DNA from: Lysobacter defluvii IMMIB APB-9 = DSM 18482 | GTDB lineage: Bacteria > Pseudomonadota > Gammaproteobacteria > Xanthomonadales > Xanthomonadaceae | Direction: 5' to 3' | Assembly (NCBI RefSeq): GCF_000423325.1 | Contig: NZ_AUHT01000004.1 | Coordinates: 248,001 to 312,000, forward strand | DNA: 64,000 bases | In this document: positions 24,089-41,508 of the stretch, in pieces | Layout: each line of letters opens with the position of its first letter | Numbering within the stretch: position 1 is the first letter of the stretch | Translations under genes and position numbers: made by a program | The notes under the pieces: model-generated | What the model was told of the DNA's origin: nothing | Databases searched by the model: none | What the model saw: only the letters and a program-made list of their open reading frames with translations

Positions 24089-25161
24089 TGCGCGCTGCAA
24101 CGATGGTGCTTTCGATCCTGCTGGCGGGCTGCGCCTCGCTGCCCACGGCGCCGGCCGTGGAGGCGACGGAGGCCGCGGGCCCCGACCTGGACGCAATCGA
24201 CGCCCTGATGGCCGACTACACCGGCGAGGTCCCCGGCGCCTCGGTGCTGGTGTTGCACGAGGGCGAGCCGGTGGTGCGCCGCAGCTACGGCCTGGCCGAC
24301 GTGGATGCCGGCATCGCCGCCACCCCGGCCACCAACTACCGGCTGGCCTCGGTCAGCAAGCAGTTCACCGCCGCCGCGGTCCTGCTGCTGGTCGACGACG
24401 GCGTGGTGGACCTGGACGGCCCGGTGCGGCAGTGGCTGCCCGAGCTTCCCCCGATCGCCGACGGGGTCACGGTGCGACACCTGCTCACCCACACCTCCGG
24501 GCTGGTGGACTACGAGGAGGTGATGGAGCCCGACCCGCCGGAGCAGCTCCGCGACGCCGACGTGCTGGCGATCCTCGCTGGCGTGGACCGTGCCTACTTC
24601 CCGCCGGGCAGCGACTACCGCTACAGCAACAGCGGCTACGCGCTGCTGGCCCTGCTGGTCGAGCGCGCCTCCGGGATGGACTACCCGGATTTCCTGCAGG
24701 CGCGGATCTTCGAGCCGCTGGGGATGGAGGGCACGCTGGCCTACACCCGCGAGGGCCCGGCCGTGCGGGAGCGGGCGTACGGCCACACCCTCGTGGACGG
24801 GGGCTGGGTGCGTACCGACCAGAGCTCCACCAGCGCGGTGCTGGGCGATGGCGGGGTGTACTCCTCCATCGACGACCTGGCCCGCTGGGACGCCGCGCTG
24901 TACGACGACCGGTTGCTGCCGGATCGGCTGCGGACCCTGGCCGTCACTCCGGCCACGCCGACCGACGACCCGGACGTGCAGTACGGCTTCGGCTGGCGCA
25001 TCACCGGCGACCGGCTGTGGCATTCCGGCGAGACCATGGGGTTCCGCAACGTGCTGGTGCGCTGGCCGGAGCGGCAGCTGACCGTCGTGGTGCTGACCAA
25101 CCGCAACCACCCGCAGCCATACCCGCTGGCGTTGCGGATCGCCGGGCGCTTCCTGGACTGA
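24088..25161 (+). CDS. lipoprotein serine beta-lactamase-like hydrolase (S12 family)
   Basis: A second member of the same fold as the preceding gene, here without the C-terminal extension. The 357-residue product has a lipoprotein signal (lipobox LAGC, Cys about residue 13). It has SxxK as SVSK (Ser 88, Lys 91), YxN as YSN (Tyr 179) and the third motif WHSGETMG. ATG 24088 shares a base with the TGA of the upstream gene, so translation is coupled. It is the last gene of the dipeptidase-hydrolase operon and is convergent with acnA. Substrate unknown. Confidence 0.85.
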   Translation: MRAATMVLSILLAGCASLPTAPAVEATEAAGPDLDAIDALMADYTGEVPGASVLVLHEGEPVVRRSYGLADVDAGIAATPATNYRLASVSKQFTAAAVLLLVDDGVVDLDGPVRQWLPELPPIADGVTVRHLLTHTSGLVDYEEVMEPDPPEQLRDADVLAILAGVDRAYFPPGSDYRYSNSGYALLALLVERASGMDYPDFLQARIFEPLGMEGTLAYTREGPAVRERAYGHTLVDGGWVRTDQSSTSAVLGDGGVYSSIDDLARWDAALYDDRLLPDRLRTLAVTPATPTDDPDVQYGFGWRITGDRLWHSGETMGFRNVLVRWPERQLTVVVLTNRNHPQPYPLALRIAGRFLD

Positions 25162-25213
25162 CTGCGCGGGGCGTCGAAGGACGACGCACCCCCGCGGCGT
25201 GACAAACAGGCGT

Positions 25214-25246
25214 CACAAACAAGGGGAGCGGCCGAAGCCGCTCCCC
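25214..25246 (-). terminator. intrinsic terminator of acnA
   Basis: Read on the minus strand, GGGGAGCGGC and GCCGCTCCCC (25223-25232 and 25237-25246) form a 10-bp stem with a stable TTCG tetraloop, followed by TTGTTTGTG. It lies just after the acnA stop. Confidence 0.75.
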
Positions 25247-25278
25247 CATCAGCACCCTGGCCGCCCGGGCCGCGGCGC

Positions 25279-28050
<2,772 letters not shown>

Positions 28051-28384
28051 GTGGGGCTCCTGTAGCTGGGATGTCGGGCGGCAGGGCGGGGCGGCCGCGC
28101 GGACGCCGGAATGGGTCGATTATGGACAGTTGGGGTTCACGGCGCGTGGAATCAAGCAGGAAGTCCGGACGCTGCGTTCCGCCAATTTCCCTTCGGTGGC
28201 GAGCATTTGGCGCAAGCGCAACATTGCCCGCACTGCCTGTTCAGGGCAAAATTGCGGGCCGTGGATCACGCCTGCGCCGGTGGCGCCGGGCCGGTTCATC
28301 CCCCCGCCATCCGGCAAGCCGCCCGGCGCGACGCCGCCCGCGGCCCGCCCTCGTGGCGCCGCCACACTCATCACGGGACCTCCA
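28051..28384. promoter_or_regulatory. divergent acnA/acnB control region
   Basis: No gene is seen in these 334 bp. They contain the inverted repeat GCCCGCA (28226-28232)/TGCGGGC (28253-28259) with a 20-nt spacer, and just before it the small palindrome GCGCAAGCGC. Both promoters of the divergent aconitase genes must lie here, but I cannot assign -35/-10 boxes with confidence. The repeats are candidates for a shared operator. Confidence 0.4.
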
Positions 28385-30976
28385 ATGCTTTCCAGCTACC
28401 GCCAACACGTTGCCGAGCGCGCCGCGCTGGGCATCCCGCCGCTGCCCCTTTCCCCCGAGCAGACCGCCTCGCTGGTCGAACTGCTGAAGTCGCCCCCCGC
28501 GGGGGAGGAGGCCTTCCTGCTGGAACTGCTCGCCGAGCGAGTGCCTGCCGGCGTGGACGACGCGGCCCGGGTCAAGGCGTCCTGGCTTGCCGCGGTGGCC
28601 CGCGGCGACGAGGCCAACGCGCTGGTCAGCCGCGCCCGCGCCACCGAGCTGCTGGGCACCATGCTCGGCGGCTACAACGTGCAGCCGCTGGTGGAGCTGC
28701 TGGACGACGCGGAGGTCGGCGCCATCGCCGCCGACGCGCTCAAGCACACCCTGCTTGTCTTCGACGCCTTCCACGACGTCAAGGCACGCGCTGACGCCGG
28801 CAGCGCCAACGCCGCCGCGGTGCTGCGCAGCTGGGCCGAGGCCGAGTGGTTCACCTCCAGGCCGGAAGTGCCGGAGTCGATGACCATCACCGTGTTCAAG
28901 GTGCCCGGCGAGACCAACACCGACGACCTGTCCCCGGCGCCGGATGCCACCACCCGCCCGGACATCCCCATGCACGCGCTGGCCATGCTGAAGAACCAGC
29001 GGCCGGACGCCCCGTTCGTGCCCGAGGAGGACGGCAAGCGCGGCCCGATCGGCGAGATCCTCCGGCTCAAGGAGAAGGGCCACCTGGTCGCCTACGTCGG
29101 CGACGTGGTCGGCACCGGCTCCAGCCGCAAGTCGGCCACCAACAGCGTGCTGTGGTGGACCGGCGACGACATCCCGCACGTGCCCAACAAGCGCGCCGGC
29201 GGCGTGTGCCTGGGCGGCAAGATCGCGCCGATCTTCTACAACACCATGGAAGACGCGGGCGCGCTGCCGATCGAGCTGGACGTGTCGAACATGGAGCACG
29301 GCGACGTGGTCGAGCTGCGCCCCTACGAGGGCAAGGCGCTCAAGGACGGCCAGGTGATCGCCGAGTTCGCGCTCAAGAGCGACGTGCTGTTCGACGAGGT
29401 GCGCGCCGGCGGCCGCATCCCGCTGATTATCGGCCGCGGCCTGACCGCGCGTGCGCGCGAGGCGCTGGGCCTTCCCGCCACCCGCCTGTTCCGCCAGGCG
29501 GCCACGCCGGCGGACACCGGCAAGGGCTTCACGCTGGCGCAGAAGATGGTCGGCCGCGCCTGCGGCCTGCCGGAAGGGCAGGGCGTGCGCCCGGGCACCT
29601 ACTGCGAGCCGAAGATGACCACCGTGGGCTCGCAGGACACCACCGGCCCGATGACCCGCGACGAGCTCAAGGACCTGGCCTGCCTGGGCTTCAGCGCGGA
29701 CCTGGTGATGCAGTCGTTCTGCCACACCGCCGCCTACCCGAAGCCGGTGGACGTGAAGACCCACCACACGCTGCCGGAGTTCATCTCCACCCGCGGCGGC
29801 GTCTCGCTGCGCCCGGGCGACGGCATCATCCACAGCTGGCTCAACCGCATGCTGCTGCCCGACACCGTCGGCACCGGCGGCGACAGCCACACCCGCTTCC
29901 CGATCGGCATCTCGTTCCCGGCCGGCTCCGGCCTGGTGGCCTTCGCCGCCGCCACCGGCGTCATGCCGCTGGACATGCCCGAGTCGGTGCTGGTGCGCTT
30001 CAAGGGGAAGCTGCAGCCCGGCGTGACCCTGCGCGACCTGGTCCACGCGATCCCGCTGTACGCGATCCGCCAGGGCCTGCTGACCGTGGCCAAGAAGGGC
30101 AAGAAGAACATCTTCTCCGGCCGGATCCTGGAGATCGAGGGGCTGCCGGACCTGAAGATCGAGCAGGCCTTCGAGCTGGCCGACGCCTCGGCCGAGCGCT
30201 CCGCCGCCGCCTGCACGGTGCGCCTGGACAAGGAGCCGATCATCGAATACCTCACCAGCAACATCACGCTGCTGAAGTGGATGATCGCGCAGGGCTACTC
30301 CGATGCCCGCACCCTGCAGCGCCGCATCGACAAGATGGAGCAGTGGCTGGCCGACCCGCAGCTGCTGGAGCCCGACGCCGATGCCGAGTACGCGGCTGTG
30401 ATCGAGATCGACCTGGACGAGATCGTCGAGCCGATCGTGTGCTGCCCCAACGACCCGGACGACGCGAAGACCCTGTCCGACGTGGCCGGCGACACCATCG
30501 ACGAGGTGTTCATCGGCTCGTGCATGACCAACATCGGCCACTTCCGCGCCGCCGCCAGGCTGCTGGAAGGCAAGCGCGACATCCCCACGCGCCTGTGGGT
30601 CGCGCCACCGACCAGGATGGATGCCGCCGAGCTGACCAAGGAGGGCCATTACGGCACCTTCGGGACCGCCGGGGCGCGGCTGGAGATGCCGGGCTGCTCG
30701 CTGTGCATGGGCAACCAGGCCCAGGTGCGCGAGGGCGCGACGGTCATGTCCACCTCCACCCGCAACTTCCCGAACCGCCTGGGCCGCAACTCCAACGTGT
30801 ACCTGGGCTCGGCGGAACTGGCGGCGATCTGCTCGCGCCTGGGCCGCATCCCGACCCGCGAGGAGTACCTGGCCGACATGGGGGTGGTCGATGCCGACGG
30901 GCAGCAGATCTACCGCTACATGAACTTCGACCGGATCGAGGAGTACCGGGTCGAGGAGGCCGCCGAGGCGGTCTGA
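28385..30976 (+). CDS. acnB: aconitate hydratase B
   Basis: AcnB is the main vegetative aconitase and can also process 2-methylisocitrate. The 863-residue product has the AcnB-specific N-terminal helical domain ([16 protein letters not shown]), then the swivel domain. The catalytic domains carry the cluster cysteines in [13 protein letters not shown] and [12 protein letters not shown] 28385 gives the standard N-terminus. A strong terminator follows at 30997-31033. Confidence 0.97.
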   Translation: MLSSYRQHVAERAALGIPPLPLSPEQTASLVELLKSPPAGEEAFLLELLAERVPAGVDDAARVKASWLAAVARGDEANALVSRARATELLGTMLGGYNVQPLVELLDDAEVGAIAADALKHTLLVFDAFHDVKARADAGSANAAAVLRSWAEAEWFTSRPEVPESMTITVFKVPGETNTDDLSPAPDATTRPDIPMHALAMLKNQRPDAPFVPEEDGKRGPIGEILRLKEKGHLVAYVGDVVGTGSSRKSATNSVLWWTGDDIPHVPNKRAGGVCLGGKIAPIFYNTMEDAGALPIELDVSNMEHGDVVELRPYEGKALKDGQVIAEFALKSDVLFDEVRAGGRIPLIIGRGLTARAREALGLPATRLFRQAATPADTGKGFTLAQKMVGRACGLPEGQGVRPGTYCEPKMTTVGSQDTTGPMTRDELKDLACLGFSADLVMQSFCHTAAYPKPVDVKTHHTLPEFISTRGGVSLRPGDGIIHSWLNRMLLPDTVGTGGDSHTRFPIGISFPAGSGLVAFAAATGVMPLDMPESVLVRFKGKLQPGVTLRDLVHAIPLYAIRQGLLTVAKKGKKNIFSGRILEIEGLPDLKIEQAFELADASAERSAAACTVRLDKEPIIEYLTSNITLLKWMIAQGYSDARTLQRRIDKMEQWLADPQLLEPDADAEYAAVIEIDLDEIVEPIVCCPNDPDDAKTLSDVAGDTIDEVFIGSCMTNIGHFRAAARLLEGKRDIPTRLWVAPPTRMDAAELTKEGHYGTFGTAGARLEMPGCSLCMGNQAQVREGATVMSTSTRNFPNRLGRNSNVYLGSAELAAICSRLGRIPTREEYLADMGVVDADGQQIYRYMNFDRIEEYRVEEAAEAV

Positions 30977-30996
30977 TCCACCCTCGCCGAAGCAGC

Positions 30997-31033
30997 GCGA
31001 AGCCCCGGCACCGTCCGGGGCTTCGCCTTTTTT
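30997..31033 (+). terminator. intrinsic terminator of acnB
   Basis: GCGAAGCCCCGG (30997-31008) pairs with CCGGGGCTTCGC (31015-31026) around a CACCGT loop. After one C there are six T residues (31028-31033). Confidence 0.92.
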
Positions 31034-31099
31034 CGGCCCACTGGACCGCGGACGGCGCTGGCACAATGGCCGGCCGCTCCCGCCTGGATACCCGGACCC

Positions 31100-32956
31100 A
31101 TGTTTCGCTGGTTCGAACGCCGCCTCGACCCCTTTCCGCCGGAGCCGCCCCGGCAGCCTCCGCGCGGGTTGTGGGCGTTCTGCCGCCACTACACCCGCGG
31201 CAGCTGGAAGTGGCTGGGCTGGATGGCGCTGCTCACCACGGCGATCGCGGTGGCCGAGGTTTCCCTGTACGCCTACGTGGGCGCGCTGGTCGATCGCCTG
31301 GGCGAGGCGCACCCGGCGTCCTTCCTCGCCGCCGAGGGCACGCAGCTGGCCTGGATGGCGGTGCTGGTCCTGCTGGTGCTGCCCGCCCTGGTGCTGTTCA
31401 ACTCGCTGCTGATGCACCAGACCCTGCTCGGCAACTACCCGATGCGGATCCGCTGGAACGTCCACCGCTACCTGCTGCGGCAGTCGATGGGCTACTTCCA
31501 GGACGAGTTCGCCGGCCGCATCGCGACCAAGCTGATGCAGACCTCGTTGGCGGTGCGCGAGACCGTCATCAAGCTGCTCGACGTCGGCAACTACGTGCTG
31601 GTGTACTTCTTCGGCGCGGTGGTGGTGGTCGCCGCGTCCGCCGACTGGCGGCTGATGTTGCCGTTCCTGGGGTGGCTGGCGGGCTACTCGCTGCTGATGT
31701 GGCACTTCATCCCGCGCCTGCAGCGCGTCGCCCAGGAACAGGCCGACGCGCGCTCGACCATGACCGGGCGGATCGTCGACAGCTACACCAACATCGCCAC
31801 GGTCAAGCTGTTCTCCCACTCCAGCCGCGAGCAGGCCTACGCCCGCGAAGCGATGGAGGGGTTCCTCGGCACGGTGCACCGGCAGATGCGGCTGGTGACC
31901 TGGGTCAATGTCCTCAACTACGCGCTCAACATGCTGCTGCTGGCCGGGCTGGCGGCGCTCGGCCTGTGGCTGTGGTTGGACGGCCTGGCCAGCACCGGCG
32001 CGGTCGCCGTGGCGCTCGCCTTCGCGCTGCGCCTGCTGGGCATGTCGCAATGGATCATGTGGGAGCTGGCCACCCTGTTCGAGAACGTCGGCACGGTGCA
32101 GGACGGCATCAACTCGATCTCGCTGCCGCCCACCGTCGACGATGCGCCCGGCGCGCCGGAACTGCCGCGGGTGCGCGGGGAGATCCGGTTCGAGGGCGTG
32201 AGCTTCCATTACGGCCGCGGCAGCGGAGTCATCGACGGCCTCGACCTGCACATCCGGCCGGGCGAGAAGATCGGCCTGGTGGGACCGTCCGGCGCCGGCA
32301 AGTCGACGCTGGTGAACCTGCTGCTGCGCTTCCACGACGTGGAGAACGGCCGGATCACCATCGACGGCATCGACATCGCCAGCGTGCAGCAGGATTCACT
32401 GCGGGCACAGATCGGCATGGTCACACAGGACACCTCGCTGCTGCACCGCTCGGTGCGCGAGAACCTGCTGTACGGCCGCCCCGATGCGGACGAGGCGCAG
32501 ATGCTGGAGGCCGCGGCGCAGGCGAGGGCGGACGGCTTCATCGCCGGCCTGGACGACGCACATGGCCGGCACGGCTACGACACCCACGTCGGCGAACGCG
32601 GGGTCAAGCTCTCCGGCGGGCAGCGCCAGCGCATCGCCATCGCCCGGGTGCTGCTCAAGGACGCCCCGATCCTGGTGCTGGACGAGGCCACGTCGGCGCT
32701 GGACTCGGAGGTCGAGGCCGTCATCCAGGAGAACCTCGCCCGCCTGATGGAGGGCAAGACGGTGATCGCGATCGCCCATCGCCTCTCCACGATCGCGGCG
32801 ATGGACCGGCTGGTGGTCATGGACCAGGGGCGGATCGTGGAGCAGGGCACGCACGCGGAACTGGTCGCCGCCGGCGGGATCTATGCGCGCCTGTGGCGGC
32901 ACCAGTCCGGCGGGTTCATCGCCGGCGCAGAGGACGCAAGCGGGGCCCCGGCCTAG
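31100..32956 (+). CDS. ABC exporter, fused membrane and ATPase domains
   Basis: An inner-membrane type IV ABC exporter half-transporter that probably works as a homodimer to move lipids or drugs outward. The 618-residue product has six hydrophobic segments in about residues 35-330. The ATPase carries Walker [10 protein letters not shown] (about 394), signature LSGGQRQR (about 504), Walker B ILVLDEAT (about 523) and a switch His in AIAHRLST. No substrate can be assigned from sequence. It begins 66 bp after the acnB terminator, and its stop overlaps the convergent hflD stop by 3 nt. Confidence 0.9.
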   Translation: MFRWFERRLDPFPPEPPRQPPRGLWAFCRHYTRGSWKWLGWMALLTTAIAVAEVSLYAYVGALVDRLGEAHPASFLAAEGTQLAWMAVLVLLVLPALVLFNSLLMHQTLLGNYPMRIRWNVHRYLLRQSMGYFQDEFAGRIATKLMQTSLAVRETVIKLLDVGNYVLVYFFGAVVVVAASADWRLMLPFLGWLAGYSLLMWHFIPRLQRVAQEQADARSTMTGRIVDSYTNIATVKLFSHSSREQAYAREAMEGFLGTVHRQMRLVTWVNVLNYALNMLLLAGLAALGLWLWLDGLASTGAVAVALAFALRLLGMSQWIMWELATLFENVGTVQDGINSISLPPTVDDAPGAPELPRVRGEIRFEGVSFHYGRGSGVIDGLDLHIRPGEKIGLVGPSGAGKSTLVNLLLRFHDVENGRITIDGIDIASVQQDSLRAQIGMVTQDTSLLHRSVRENLLYGRPDADEAQMLEAAAQARADGFIAGLDDAHGRHGYDTHVGERGVKLSGGQRQRIAIARVLLKDAPILVLDEATSALDSEVEAVIQENLARLMEGKTVIAIAHRLSTIAAMDRLVVMDQGRIVEQGTHAELVAAGGIYARLWRHQSGGFIAGAEDASGAPA

Positions 32957-33585
32957 AGCAGGGCCTCGATCGCCGCGGCCATCTGCTTCCTGCGAAGGAA
33001 GAAGTCCAGCATGGTGCCGCCCATCTGGCGCCACAGGGTCGCCGAGCGGACCGCCGCCAGCAGCACGGCGCGCACCTCCGCGACCACCGCCGGCTGCGCC
33101 AGGTAGTGCGGGTTGCCCTGGACCAGGATGCGCGGGCGCAGGCTGCTGAGGGTGTCGGAGTACAGCGCGCCCATCGCCGCGAGCACGTCGGGGTGCGAGC
33201 TGCCATCGCGCTCGGCCGCCGCGGCACAGCCGCGGATGCCGGCCTGGACCCTGGCGACGACCTGCGGCTCGCCGCTGAAGCGCCGCTCCAGCTGCATCAC
33301 CGACAGGGCCAGCTTCGGCAGCTGCTCGTCGCGTGCATTGCCGCCGCCGAAGTAGTCGCGCAGCAGGCGGAGCCCCGGGCGGAGCGCCTGCACTCCGCCG
33401 TACACCGCAGCGGCGGACTCGGCATCGATCCGGAACACCGAGTCCATCGCCGTCGCCAGCACGGACTCCTCGGCCTGGCCGGTATCGGCGACCCGGCGGA
33501 CCTGCGCCAGCGCCTGCACCAGCCCGGCCAGGGCCAGGGCGCGCGCGGTGATGGGATCGTCGGAGGGGGTTTCTGCAGGGCTCAT
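32953..33585 (-). CDS. hflD: HflD family protein
   Basis: HflD homologues are small, mostly helical membrane-associated proteins; in E. coli HflD restrains the lambda CII activator, and the housekeeping role is unclear. The 210-residue product is the family length, with patterns [18 protein letters not shown] and [19 protein letters not shown] 33585 overlaps the mnmA stop (ATGA), as in the common mnmA-hflD pair. It is the last gene of the NUDIX-mnmA-hflD operon. Confidence 0.9.
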   Translation of the reverse strand: MSPAETPSDDPITARALALAGLVQALAQVRRVADTGQAEESVLATAMDSVFRIDAESAAAVYGGVQALRPGLRLLRDYFGGGNARDEQLPKLALSVMQLERRFSGEPQVVARVQAGIRGCAAAAERDGSSHPDVLAAMGALYSDTLSSLRPRILVQGNPHYLAQPAVVAEVRAVLLAAVRSATLWRQMGGTMLDFFLRRKQMAAAIEALL

Positions 33586-34706
33586 TCGGTACTCGTGTCC
33601 AGGCGTCGTTCGAGCGGGGCGTCGGTGGTGGCGATCACCGCGCCGCCAAGGCATTCCTCGCCGTCGTAGAGCACCACCGACTGTCCTGGGGTGACGGCGC
33701 GCTGCGGTGCATCGAACCGTACCCGCAGCCCGCCATCATCGTCGATCCGGACCGAACATGCCTGGTCCGGCTGCCGATAGCGGGTCTGCGCGGTGCAGCG
33801 GAACTCGCGCGCGGGCGGCGCTCCGGCCACCCAGTGCGCCGGCTCCGAGGCCAGGGTGGTCGACTGGAGCCATGGCGAGTCGTGGCCCTGGTCCACGTAG
33901 AGCACGTTGTCGCGCACGTCCTTGCCAACCACGTACCAGGGTTCCGGCCCGAAGCCGCGGCGGCCACCGATGTCGAGTCCGCCGCGCTGGCCGAGGGTGA
34001 AGTGGAACACGCCGGGGTGCTCGCCCAGGGCTGCGCCGCCGGGGGTACGGATTTCGCCGGGACGGGCGGGCAGGTAGCGGCCGAGGAAGTCGCGGAAGTC
34101 ACGCTCGCCGATGAAGCAGATCCCGGTGGAATCCTTCTTGGCCGCCGTGGGCAACCCGGCCTCGCGGGCAATGGCGCGCACCTCGTCCTTGCGCAGCCCG
34201 CCGAGCGGGAACCGGGTCACCGACAGTTGCTCCTGCCCGAGCTGGTGCAGGAAGTAGCTCTGGTCCTTGGACCGGTCCACGGCGCGCAGCAGGCGGTGGC
34301 GCCCGCCTGCGTGCTCCACCCGCGCGTAATGCCCGGTTGCGATTGCGCCGGCGCCCAGCGCCCGCGCCGCATGCAGGAAGTGGCGGAACTTGATCTCGCG
34401 GTTGCAGAGCACGTCGGGGTTGGGCGTGCGGCCCGATGCGTACTCCGCCAGGAAATGCTCGAACACGCCGTCCCAGTACTCGCGCGAGAAATCGCGGAAG
34501 TGCAGGCGCAGGCCGAGCATGCCGCAGACCGCGACGGCGTCGCGCCGGTCGTCCTCGGCGCGGCAGTCGCCGCTGCCGTCGTCGGCCCAGTTCTGCATGA
34601 ACAGCCCGTCGACCGGCTCGCCGGCCTGCTTGAGCAGCAGGGCGGCCACGGAAGAGTCCACGCCGCCGGAGACCCCGACGACGATGGAGGGCGCCGGCGT
34701 GCTCAC
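33582..34706 (-). CDS. mnmA: tRNA-specific 2-thiouridylase MnmA
   Basis: MnmA puts sulfur on U34 of tRNA-Lys, -Glu and -Gln. The 374-residue product has the PP-loop ATP site [17 protein letters not shown] near residue 10. The two catalytic cysteines lie in [12 protein letters not shown] and [10 protein letters not shown], and a C-terminal beta-barrel domain follows. The start is GTG 34706, which shares bases with the TGA of the NUDIX gene (GTGA), so the genes are translationally coupled. A longer in-frame reading upstream would run into the NUDIX gene and is not supported. Confidence 0.95.
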   Translation of the reverse strand: MSTPAPSIVVGVSGGVDSSVAALLLKQAGEPVDGLFMQNWADDGSGDCRAEDDRRDAVAVCGMLGLRLHFRDFSREYWDGVFEHFLAEYASGRTPNPDVLCNREIKFRHFLHAARALGAGAIATGHYARVEHAGGRHRLLRAVDRSKDQSYFLHQLGQEQLSVTRFPLGGLRKDEVRAIAREAGLPTAAKKDSTGICFIGERDFRDFLGRYLPARPGEIRTPGGAALGEHPGVFHFTLGQRGGLDIGGRRGFGPEPWYVVGKDVRDNVLYVDQGHDSPWLQSTTLASEPAHWVAGAPPAREFRCTAQTRYRQPDQACSVRIDDDGGLRVRFDAPQRAVTPGQSVVLYDGEECLGGAVIATTDAPLERRLDTSTE

Positions 34707-35179
34707 GGCACCTGCCGCAGCAGGTCCAGCGGCTGCCTGCGTCCGGCGAGGTAATCGGCGACCGTTTCCCACACCAGCGGGCTGCGGTGCTGCGACGCGC
34801 GCGCCTGCAGTTCCTCCGGGGCGAGCCACAGCGCCCGCACGATGCCTTCGTCAAGCGGGCGGCCGGGGTGGTGGGCGACCGGCTCGCCGGCGAAGGCGAA
34901 GCGCAGGTAGTGGCGGGCAGGGCGTGCGGCGGTCGCCTCCGAGGTCCACTGGTAGGCGCCGAGGAACGCGGTCAGGCGGATGTCCCAGCCGGACTCTTCC
35001 AGCGCCTCGCGAACGGCGGCCTGGAACAGGCTTTCATCGGGCTCGAGGTGGCCGGCCGGCTGGTTGAGCACCAGCCTTCCGTGCGCCTTCTCTTCGACCA
35101 TCAGCAGGCGGCCGTCGCGCTCCACCACGGTGGCCACGGTCACGTCCGGCTGCCAGAACCGGCCCTGGCGGTAGCTCAC
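34703..35179 (-). CDS. nudJ: NUDIX hydrolase, NudJ-like
   Basis: A small phosphohydrolase that, in E. coli NudJ, removes pyrophosphate from HMP-PP and nucleotides. The 158-residue product contains the NUDIX box as [20 protein letters not shown] followed by SGW, with the conserved Gly, Glu, Arg-Glu and Glu positions. The N-terminus [23 protein letters not shown] matches NudJ. I favour GTG 35179, which has GAGGA 9 nt upstream; ATG 35218 is an alternative. It is the first gene of the mnmA-hflD operon and is divergent from clpS. Confidence 0.85.
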   Translation of the reverse strand: MSYRQGRFWQPDVTVATVVERDGRLLMVEEKAHGRLVLNQPAGHLEPDESLFQAAVREALEESGWDIRLTAFLGAYQWTSEATAARPARHYLRFAFAGEPVAHHPGRPLDEGIVRALWLAPEELQARASQHRSPLVWETVADYLAGRRQPLDLLRQVP

Positions 35180-35224
35180 GTCTGGGATTCCTCGCCGGCA
35201 CGATCGGCAAACGGGCATTTTGCC

Positions 35225-35270
35225 GCCCCGGGGGCTCCGCCGTCCATCCGCGGGGCGGCGCCCCCGGGGC
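35225..35270. repeat. 11-bp inverted repeat between nudJ and clpS
   Basis: GCCCCGGGGGC (35225-35235) and GCCCCCGGGGC (35260-35270) are perfect inverted repeats around a 24-nt loop. The right arm covers the position where the clpS -35 box should be, and the left arm lies just upstream of the nudJ start. It may be an operator or a structured 5' leader for nudJ. Confidence 0.5.
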
Positions 35271-35278
35271 GCGGCGCC

Positions 35279-35284
35279 TATAAT
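35279..35284 (+). promoter_or_regulatory. -10 element of clpS, predicted leaderless start
   Basis: A perfect TATAAT ends 7 nt before the clpS ATG at 35292. A start site at the usual distance would be at or within a base of the ATG, leaving no room for a ribosome site. Confidence 0.6.
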
Positions 35285-35291
35285 CGGACCC

Positions 35292-35627
35292 ATGCCGAAC
35301 CAGCCGCACGATCCCCAGCACGACCACGACCACGGCCATGGCGTCGCGGTCGAGGTCACCCGGCCGAAGCTGCAGCCTCCGCCGATGTACTCGGTGATCC
35401 TGCTCAACGACGACTACACCCCGATGGACTTCGTGGTCGAGGTGCTGATGCGCTTCTTCCCCATGACCGCGGAGAAGGCGACCCAGATCATGCTCCACGT
35501 GCATACCCGCGGCCGCGCCGTTTGCGGGGTATTCACGCGTGAAGTGGCCGAATCGAAGGTAGCGCAGGTGAACGAGTTTTCCCGCATCAACCAGCATCCA
35601 TTGCTGTGCACCATGGAGAGGGCCTGA
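35292..35627 (+). CDS. clpS: ClpS, ClpAP adaptor for N-degrons
   Basis: ClpS binds proteins with destabilising N-terminal residues and hands them to ClpA. The 111-residue product has a flexible His/Asp-rich tail and then the core fold with [23 protein letters not shown] and the His-containing pocket segment [25 protein letters not shown] 35292 has no ribosome site and sits 7 nt after a TATAAT, so its mRNA may be leaderless. clpA follows after 139 bp on the same strand. Confidence 0.95.
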   Translation: MPNQPHDPQHDHDHGHGVAVEVTRPKLQPPPMYSVILLNDDYTPMDFVVEVLMRFFPMTAEKATQIMLHVHTRGRAVCGVFTREVAESKVAQVNEFSRINQHPLLCTMERA

Positions 35628-35666
35628 CCCCGGACCGGAAGCCGCCCCCTGTGTCAGGACCTTGAA

Positions 35667-35693
35667 CCGGACCCCAACGGGCCCGGGGTCCGG
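35667..35693 (+). terminator. hairpin between clpS and clpA
   Basis: CCGGACCCC (35667-35675) and GGGGTCCGG (35685-35693) form a perfect 9-bp stem. No T-run follows, so it may attenuate or separate the two transcripts rather than fully terminate. Confidence 0.4.
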
Positions 35694-35766
35694 GATGCCA
35701 GGGATGGAGAAGCGCACCCGGCACCCCCACATCGGGGAAAGTAGTTTTTCGGAGGCATCCAACTCC

Positions 35767-38043
<2,277 letters not shown>

Positions 38044-38068
38044 CCCGCGCAGCAGGCCCGGAAACGAA

Positions 38069-38097
38069 GAAAGGCAGCCAATGGCTGCCTTTCTTTT
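38069..38097. terminator. bidirectional terminator between clpA and infA
   Basis: GAAAGGCAGCC (38069-38079) and GGCTGCCTTTC (38083-38093) form an 11-bp stem with an AAT loop, followed by TTTT. A-rich bases precede it, so it can serve both convergent genes. Confidence 0.85.
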
Positions 38098-38113
38098 CAA
38101 CTACTTGCCGGAA

Positions 38114-38332
38114 TCACTTCATCCGGTAGGTGATCCGCCCCTTGGTCAGGTCGTAGGGAGTCATCTCTACCTTGACCCGGTCCCCGGTGAGGATGCGGAT
38201 GTAGTGCTTGCGCATGCGCCCGGAAATATGGGCGATGATCTCGTGCCCGTTCTCGAGGCGCACGCGGAACATGGTGTTCGGAAGGGTTTCCGAAACCGTG
38301 CCCTCGAATTCGATCACGTCGTCTTTTGCCAT
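38114..38332 (-). CDS. infA: translation initiation factor IF-1
   Basis: IF-1 occupies the ribosomal A site during initiation. The 72-residue product is a single S1/OB-fold domain ([15 protein letters not shown] through KGRITYRMK) of exactly the usual size. It is convergent with clpA, and aat ends 100 bp upstream on the same strand. Confidence 0.97.
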   Translation of the reverse strand: MAKDDVIEFEGTVSETLPNTMFRVRLENGHEIIAHISGRMRKHYIRILTGDRVKVEMTPYDLTKGRITYRMK

Positions 38333-38432
38333 GTGTACCCTGGTTCTCTGTGGCGACGGGAAACGCCGCCGGGAAAGCGGCCAAGTGTGCCACGTCCGGC
38401 GGTAACAGGCAAAGCCCGCGCCCCCGGGCCGT

Positions 38433-39175
38433 TCAGCCGGTCGCGGAGGCCAGTGCCTGCGCCGGGACCTGCCCGAAGCGCTCGGTCCAGCGGCCGCGCT
38501 CTTCCGGCACCGCCACCAGTTCCCGCACCATCGACAGGAACCGATCCCGGGGCATCGAAACGGCGCCGAGGCTGTCCAGGTGCGCGTTGGGGACCTGGGC
38601 GTCAATCAGTGGCCAGCCCCAGCGCTGGAGTTGCAGTGCCAGCGCGCCCAGCGCGGCCTTGGAGCCACCCGACGCCAGGCTCACCATGCTCTCGCCGAAG
38701 AACATCCGGCCCAGGGCGACACCGTAGATGCCGCCCACCAGCGCGCCCGACGGGTCGCGGACCTCGACCGAGTGCGCGTGGCCGAGCCGGTGCAGGCGGC
38801 GGTAGGCGGCCAGCATCTCTTCCGTGATCCAGGTGCCGTCCTGCCCGGGGCGCGGCGCGGTGGCGCAGGCCTCGATCACCTCGTCGAAGGCGGTGTCCGC
38901 CGTTGCGGTCCAGCCGGAGCGCCGCAATCGCCGGCGGAAACGCGAAGACAGCCGGACCGCGCCGGTCCGGAACACGGTCCTCGGGTCCGGCGCCCACCAC
39001 AGCAGCGGCTGGCCCTCCGAGTACCAGGGAAAGATGCCGTTCGCGTACGCATTGAGCAGCCGTGCCGGCTCCAGGCAGCCGCCGAAGGCGAGCAGCCCAT
39101 CGGGCTCCCGGAGCGCGAGGCCCGGGTCCGGGAACGGGGCGGACGGATCGGCCCCGAGGCGCGGCAGCCGGAAGT

Positions 39176-39179
<4 letters not shown>
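38433..39179 (-). CDS. aat: leucyl/phenylalanyl-tRNA-protein transferase
   Basis: Aat adds Leu or Phe to proteins with N-terminal Lys or Arg, marking them for ClpS-ClpAP. The 248-residue product has the family patterns [28 protein letters not shown]-like [14 protein letters not shown] and [20 protein letters not shown] 39179 overlaps the stop of the upstream acetyltransferase-like gene. Its position beside clpS-clpA brings the N-degron writer and reader together. Confidence 0.95.
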
Positions 39180-41477
<2,298 letters not shown>

Positions 41478-41508
41478 CTAACGCTCATCGGCTAAGGCAG
41501 TACATCAA

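Noticed and set aside
22472-25161. Antibiotic-resistance beta-lactamases
   Set aside because: The SxxK/YxN motifs fit the wider S12 hydrolase family. The long C-terminal extension, the lipoprotein anchor and the dipeptidase operon context argue against classical AmpC.
28241-33669. Open frames of 1364 (minus) and 1607 (plus) codons across acnB and the ABC exporter
   Set aside because: They run through two unrelated real genes and an intrinsic terminator and have Arg/Gly-rich nonsense composition.
35667-35730. CTTGAA near 35661 and CCCCACAT near 35726 as a heat-shock promoter of clpA
   Set aside because: The two elements are about 60 nt apart, far from the 13-15 nt needed, and no alternative partner box is present.
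38044-38113. A serine tRNA gene between clpA and infA, as in E. coli
   Set aside because: The 70-bp gap is almost filled by a terminator and cannot hold a tRNA.
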